Shown here: one piece after another, positions 1 to 6,400 of the stretch
Layout: each line of letters opens with the position of its first letter
Numbering within the stretch: position 1 is the first letter of the stretch
Assembly: GCA_934725005.1 (NCBI GenBank)
Contig: CAKVBE010000026.1
Location: 1-9,893 of the forward strand
From: an uncultured Rickettsiales bacterium
GTDB lineage: Bacteria; Pseudomonadota; Alphaproteobacteria; Rickettsiales; UBA1997
Reading direction: 5' to 3'
DNA: 9,893 bases
Position numbers and translations under genes: made by a program
Notes under the pieces: model-generated
Database searches by the model: none
Told to the model about the DNA's origin: nothing
What the model saw: the letters and a program-made list of their open reading frames with translations, nothing else

Positions 1-263
1 CTCCTCCGCCAAGTGAAATAATAGATGATGAAGGTATAAATATTATAAAAAGCTCTATTGAAGAAGCTGGAAAAGCTTTAGGAATTAAAAATTATGCAAG
101 ATTAGATATTTTTTATAATAATAAGTCCAAAAAAGTTATTTTGATTGAGGCTAATACATTGCCAGCATTAACTCCATCAACTGTTATATATCACCAAGCA
201 TTGGCTGAAGACGACTCTAAAAGTCCTAGAGAGTTTTTAGAGATGCTTATAGAAAATAAGTAA
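1..263 (+). CDS. D-alanine--D-alanine ligase-like ATP-grasp protein, C-terminal end (5' partial)
   Basis: The reading frame is open from base 3 to the TAA at 261-263, giving 86 residues of the C-terminus; the rest of the gene lies upstream of the window. Seen: ARLDIF (residues 32-37), then a hydrophobic strand and LIEANTLPALTPST (47-60), followed by a terminal helix beginning VIYHQALAE. Known: in Ddl enzymes the Asp of the R-x-D motif and the Glu and Asn of the EANTxPGxT loop bind the Mg ions and ATP phosphates; here these are D35, E49 and N51. Such ligases make the D-Ala-D-Ala dipeptide for peptidoglycan in the cytoplasm. The PALTPST variant, with Ala in place of the usual Gly, is a little unusual, so another carboxylate-amine ligase of the ATP-grasp superfamily is possible. 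It is convergent with the giant minus-strand gene, 157 bp away. Confidence 0.72.
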   Translation, partial: PPPSEIIDDEGINIIKSSIEEAGKALGIKNYARLDIFYNNKSKKVILIEANTLPALTPSTVIYHQALAEDDSKSPREFLEMLIENK

Positions 264-420
264 TATTTTATTTATAAGACCAATAAAATTATATATTAAA
301 CATTAAGTTAGGCGTTATTAGTAATAATGATTAAGTTTTGAATTTAATGTTGATTACTAAAGCGTGTTGGATCCCAAGATCCAACATCGGTCTAAAATGC
401 TTTTTTTGATTTTAAAATTG
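264..420. other. Convergent intergenic region, AT-rich with several short inverted repeats
   Basis: No coding frame is credible here. Besides the 359-407 structure, ATTTTATT (265-272) and AATAAAAT (282-289) form an AT-only hairpin immediately after the ligase stop, and TTAGTAAT (318-325) is complementary to ATTACTAA (353-360). Nothing resembling a tRNA or a known small RNA was recognised. Confidence 0.5.
359..407. terminator. Inverted repeat between convergent genes, probable transcription end
   Basis: TGTTGGATC (365-373) and GATCCAACA (378-386) form a perfect 9-bp stem around a CCAA loop, extendable by a G-T pair. An outer pair AAAGC (359-363) / GCTTT (399-403) could close a larger stem that runs straight into a seven-T run (401-407) on the plus strand. 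The T run is 14 bases from the inner stem, so this is not a textbook intrinsic terminator. On the minus strand no T run follows. Its place between two convergent stop codons (263 and 421) supports a termination role, but it could equally be a copy of a dispersed palindromic element. Confidence 0.42.
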
Positions 421-3400
421 TTAATGATTTAAAGCATATCTTATACTTTCATCTTTTATATCAGATAAAGCATTTTCCAAAGAGTTAGAAGTAAACTTGT
501 TCATCATTGATTTGATTTTCTCTTTTACCTCGTAACTAAAATCATTAAAACATTCAAGATCTTCAATTCTTTCAAGAATATTGTTATTACATTCTTTGTG
601 ATTTAATATTGCTTCGATTAATGTTGGATATTCTTTATCACCTAATTTTATTTCATTTGAAAATAAATCATCTTCTAGGTAGTCAACAATTTTCACTAAT
701 ACATCATGATTACAACATTCATGATTCAGTATTGCTTCGATTAATGTTGGATATTCTTTATCACCTAATTTTATTTCATTTGAAAATAAATCCTTTTCTA
801 GGTAGTCAACAATTCTAATTAATGTATAGTTATCACATTCTTTATGATTTAATATTGCTTCAATTAGTGTTGGATATTCTTTATCACCTAATTTTATTTC
901 ATTTGAAAATAAATTTTCTTTTAAGCAGACAATAATTCCAATTAAGATATTATGATTACAACATTCATGATTCAACATCGCTTCGACTAATGTTAAATAT
1001 TCTTTATTACCTAATTTTATTTCATTTGAAAATAAATTTTCTTTTAGGCAGGTAATAATTCTAATTAAGACATTATTGTCACAACATTTATGGTTTAATA
1101 TTGCTCTAACTAATGTTGGATACTCTTCATTATCTAATCTTATCTTATTTGAAAGTAAATTTTCTTTTAGATAAGCAATAATTCTAATTAAGACATTATT
1201 GTTACAACATTTATGGTTTAATATTGCTTTAACTAATGTTGGATACTCTTCATTATCTAATCTTATCTTATTTGAAAATAAATTTTCTTTTAGATAGGCA
1301 ACAATTCTAATTAACATATCGTTATCACATTCTTTGTGATTTAATATTGCTTCGACTAATGTTAAATATTCTTTATTACCTGATTCTATTTTATTCGAAA
1401 ATAAATCCTCTTCTAGGTAGTTAATAATTTCCATTAATACATTATGATTACAACATTCATGATTCAGTATCGTTTTAATTAGTGTTGAATATTCTTTATC
1501 ACTTAAATTTATTTTATTTGAAGATAAATCTTCTTTTAGACAGGCAACAATTCTAATTAATATATCGTTATCACATTCTTTGTGATTTAATATTGTTTCG
1601 ACCAATGTTGGATATTCTTTATTACCAAGCTTTATTTTATTTAAAAATAAATCTTCTTTTAAGTGGATAATAATTTTAATTAAGACATTATTACCACATT
1701 CTTTATGATTTAATATTGCTTCAATTAATGTTGGATATTCTTCATTACCTAATTTTATTTCATTTGAAAATAAATTCTCTTCTAGGTAGTCAATAATTCT
1801 AATTAATGTATAGTTATCACATTTTTTGTGATTTAATATTGCTCCAATTACTGTTGGATATTCTTCATTACCAAGTTTTATTTTGTTTGAAAATAAATCA
1901 TCTTTTAATTTGATAATAATTTTAATTAAGACGTTATTACTACATTTTTTGTGGTTTAATATTGCTCCAATTACTGTTGGATATTCTTCATTACCAAGTT
2001 TTATTTTGTTTAAAAATAAATCATCTTCTAGATAGTCAACAATTCCCACTAATACATTATGATTACAACATTCATGATTCAACATCGCTTCAATTAATGT
2101 TGGATATTCTTTATTGCCTAATTTTATTTTATTTGAAAATAAATTTTCTTTTAGGTGGGCAATAATTTCCATTAAGACGTTATTACTACATTTTTTGTGA
2201 TTTAATATTGCTTCAATTAATGTTGGATATTCTTCATTACCTAATTTTATTTCATTTGAAAATAAATTTTCTTTTAAGCAGGCAATAATTTCCATTAAGA
2301 TGCTGTCATCACATTTTTTGTGATTTAATATTGCTTCGACTAATGTTGGATATTCCTTATCACCTAATTTTACTCTATTTGAAAGTAAGTATTTTCTTAG
2401 ACAGACAATAATTCTAATTAAGGTATCATTATCGCACTTTTTGTGATTTAATATTGCTTCGACTAATGTTGGATATTCTTCATTATCTAATCTTATCTTA
2501 TTTGAAAATAAATTTTCTTTTAGACAAGCAATAATTCTAATTAAGACGTTGTCATCACATTCTTTATGATTCAATATTGCTTCAATTAATGTTGGATATT
2601 CTTCATTACCTAATTTTATTTCATTTGAAAATAAATTTTCTTTTAGGCAGGCAATAATTCTAATTAATATATTACCATTACATTCTTTGTGATTTAATAT
2701 TGCTTCGATTAGTGTTTGACTCACTTTATTTTTATCTAATTTTATATCCAATTTATTTGAAAAAAAATTTCTTCTTGATAAAAATTCAACAATTTCTTCT
2801 AATCCATATTTAAAGCAATCTTTGTGATTTAATAGAGTCTTAATGAATTCTAAATCTTTTTTACCTTCATCTAATTCTGTGTTTATTTTATTTAAAGATA
2901 AATATTCTCCAGATAAATGTCCGATAGTTGTTTCTAGGTCACAACGGTAATAACATTTATGACTTAGTACTGCTGTAATTAATGTGTTACAACATTTTTC
3001 GTTTTCATCTGACGAGTATAATTTGCTTAATTTTATTGTATTATCATTTGAAAATAACATCTCTTCTGACGAGTATTCTAGAATCATCTTTAAAGTAAAT
3101 CCATCACACATTTTATTATTTAATATTGCTTCAATTACTGTTAAATTTTCCCCATTTCCATTTTTTATCTTACTTGTAAATAAAATTTCTTTTGGTGAAC
3201 ATATGAAAATTGTTACTAGAGTATCATCACAACATTTCTTGTGGTTTAATATTGCTTCGATTAAAGTTGAATATTCTTTATTACCTAATTTTATTTTATT
3301 TGAAAATAAATATTTTTTTAAGTTGTTAATAATTTCCATTAAGACGTTGTCATTACATCCTTTGTGATTTAATATTGCTTCTATTAAAGTTGAGTATTCT

Positions 3401-6400
3401 TCATTATCTAATTTTATTTTATTTGAAAATAAATTTTCTTTTAAGTTGTCAATAATTACCCTTAAGACGTTGTCATTACATCCTTTGTGATTTAATATTG
3501 CTTCTATTAAAGTTGAGTATTCTTTATTATCTAATTTTATTTTATTTGAAAGTAAATAGTCTTTTAAGTGTTTAATAATTCCAATTAAGATAATATAATT
3601 GCAACATTCATGATTTAACATCTCCTCGATTAATATTATGCATTCTTTATTATCTAATTTTATTTTATTTAAAGATAAATCTTTTTTTGAATTGTCAATA
3701 ATTCCAATAATTTTCGTTATGATATTATCATCACAATCTTCATGATTTAGTATTGCTTCAATTAGTGTTGAATACTTCTTGTCATGTAATTCTATTTCTT
3801 TTGAAAATAAATCTTTCTTTTGTATACAATCTAAAGCTTTTTTTAAAACATATCGATTACACTTTTTATCGTTTAATATTGCGTCGATTAATGTTGGGTA
3901 TTCTTTATTATCTAATTTTATTTTATTTAAAAATAAATATTCATATTTTGAATATTCAATAATATCTGCCTTAATATAACAACTGCACTTTTTGTGATTT
4001 AATATTGCTTCGACTAATGTTGGATATTCTTTATTACCTAATTTTATTTTATTTGAAAATAAATCTTCACTTTTTGAATACTTGGCAATATATTCTAAAA
4101 TATTAGAGTTGCATTGTTCATGATTTAGTACAGCTTCAATTAATGTTGGGTATTCCTCATTACCCAATCTTATTTTATTTAAAGATAAATTTTTATATTT
4201 TGAATATCCAATAATTATTCTTATAATATAACAATTGCAGTTTTTATGATTTAATATTGCTTCAATTAAAGTTGGATATTCTTCATTACCAAGTTTTATT
4301 TTATTTAAAGATAAATCTTCATCATTTGAATATTCGGCAATATATTCTAAAATATTAGAGTTGCATTGTTTGTGATTTAGTACAGCTTCAATTAATGTTG
4401 AATATTCCTCATTACCCAATTTTATTTTATTTAAAGATAAATTTTTACGTTTTGAGTATTCAATAATTTTTCTTAGAACGTAATCATTGCATCCATTATT
4501 GTTCAGTATTGCTTCAAATGGTACAGAGTATATGTTCTCGTTTAAGTTTGTATCTGTTTTATCTATTATAGAGTCATCCTCATAAAAATATTCAATAATT
4601 TTAATTAAATTGTTATAATCACACTCTTTATAACTTAATATTGTCTTTATTAAATCAGTATCGTATTTACAAGATTTAATGAATGTATCTATAACGTTTT
4701 TTAAGACATGTGATTTACTATAGTTAGTTCCTTTTTCAATACTAGATAGTAGAAATTTTTTAATTGAATTTTTTTGATCAATTATACAATTAGCGATAGT
4801 GTCTATAACATTGATGTAATTGTCTTCATTCTTAAATTGCTTTATACAATCAGTTATTATATTTTTAATATCATCATCATTTTTTTTGATACTTAAGACT
4901 TTATAGATTAATTTTATACAATTACAAGTATCCTTTTTGTTGACAGTGATTTTATATATTTTGTCTATAGTTTCATCATCAAATTTTTCAAAATCATCTA
5001 CAACAGTCGATATATATTTTGAGTATAATTTTTCAGATATTTCTTCTGGTTTTTCCAATATTTTTTTTGATATGAATATATCTATAATTTGTCTTTTTAA
5101 TTCTAGTTTACTATTTTCTACAGTTGTATCGATATTACCTAAATCTTTAATTTCTTTAATATTTTGAATAATTTTATCAATACTATTTTTTATATTGATT
5201 TCTTGTTCAGAAGATATTGTGCTTTGTAAATATTTACAATTGTAGTAAAGATTAATTATATTATTAATATCCATTAGTTTTGATGGATCATTTATAGATG
5301 ATACAATTAAATTTTGTATATTTTGTGGTAACTCATTGAAATTACTTTTTATACTGTTTTCTTCATTTTCTATTTCATCTTTGTATTCAGTTTTTTCTTT
5401 TAAAATTCTTTTAATTTTGAGTACTTTTTCAAGATATTTACTTAATTCTTCTTCGTTTTTAGTGTTAAGAATATATTGTTTTAATTCATTTTGTGATATT
5501 AGTTTATCATTAACATAAAACTCCCCATCGAAGTTTTTATTAAAAATCACGTCTGTTATATTTTCATATTCTATTTTTAAAGCAAAAGCAATATCGGTTG
5601 TTTCTAAATCCGGTGTATTAACTTCGTAATCATTATTTAAAGATAAATCAACCTTACCAAATATTTTTTCATATTTTTCTTTATTTGGTTTTAATACGAA
5701 GACAAAACCGTTTTTATTAAATGTATATTGTGAGCTTATTGCAAAATTAGTAGAAAATGAAGTTATATTGCCTCTTGTATTACAATTGCCGATTTGTAAT
5801 AAATTGTAGTTTTGAAAATAGGCAATTTTTGCATGGTAAAAATCAAACATTTTTGCATTAAAAACGCCTAATTTATAAAACGCCTGTTCAATATCGAAAT
5901 TTTTATTAGTAGTAATTCCTCTGAATAAGTTACATTCAAAAACATTCTTTTCATATTCCATGCCTCTAAATATTCCTAAAGTTGATACGTTGGTATGTTC
6001 TAATAATTTATTAAATTCTGTTCTTTCTTTATAGTATTTTCTCAATGCTGAATGATATAGGGTATAAATAATATTATTATGTAATTCTTGTTCTGTTCTT
6101 GAATTGCATATTTTATTCAACATTAAATAATTATCTGTGTATAATTTTTCACCTTTGTACAGAGTTTTTATTAGTTTTAGATTTTCCGCTAGTACTTTTT
6201 TAGCTTCAAATTTTTCTTTAATGTTTGTATCATCATTAAATATAGTACCTATTGATTTAACTATTTGTGATTTAATTGTTTCAGATAATTCTAAATCTAG
6301 ACTATCAATAAAAGAATCTAATCTTTTTGCTCTTTCTATTTGACAAGAAGTTTCGGTCTCGATTATCCTTTTAGCAGATCCATTAAAAATATCTTTTAAT

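Larger units (their letters stand above)
535..4530 (-). repeat. Tandem array of ~32 coding repeats, 41-42 codons each (residues 1079-~2410)
   Basis: The unit consensus is YPTLIEAILNHKEC, then a second helix of the form NNVLIRIIAYLKEN, then a LFSNKIKLGNEE loop. The pattern of two helices and a linker, with PTLIEA matching the place of ankyrin TPLHEA, suggests an ankyrin-like alpha-hairpin solenoid with a longer unit than the usual 33 residues. Units 1-6 are 42 residues, unit 7 is 44, units 8-10 are 41, units 11-14 are irregular (42, 51, 46, 45), and units 15-31 are exactly 41; unit 32 is partial and runs into the tail. H-x-x-C occurs in 28 of the 32 units. A degenerate unit may precede the array at residues ~1039-1066. 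Such solenoids usually bind protein partners. Confidence 0.9.

Noticed and set aside
264..420. A tRNA or small RNA gene in the convergent gap
   Set aside because: No cloverleaf or TTC-type T-arm and no promoter could be found; only short AT-rich inverted repeats and the palindrome are present.
421..540. C-terminal type IV secretion signal on the giant protein
   Set aside because: The last 20 or so residues (ending SIRYALNH) show neither a clear Glu-rich block of the Dot/Icm kind nor a basic cluster of the VirB kind, so no claim is made.
609..3979. Several plus-strand open frames (609-818, 1962-2165, 2984-3367, 3753-3962, 3779-3979) opposite the repeat array
   Set aside because: They recur with the 123-bp period of the minus-strand gene and encode low-complexity Leu/Ile/Phe sequences; they are antisense shadows of the repeats, without ribosome sites.
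535..4530. CRISPR-like or non-coding satellite repeat
   Set aside because: The period is a whole number of codons, the frame is preserved throughout, unit-to-unit changes are spread over the whole unit, and there is no repeat/spacer division.
4937..6343. Plus-strand open frames at 4937-5167, 5336-5518 and 6137-6343
   Set aside because: Short, Ser/Phe-rich antisense readings of the Lys/Glu/Asn-rich giant protein, with no recognisable domain.
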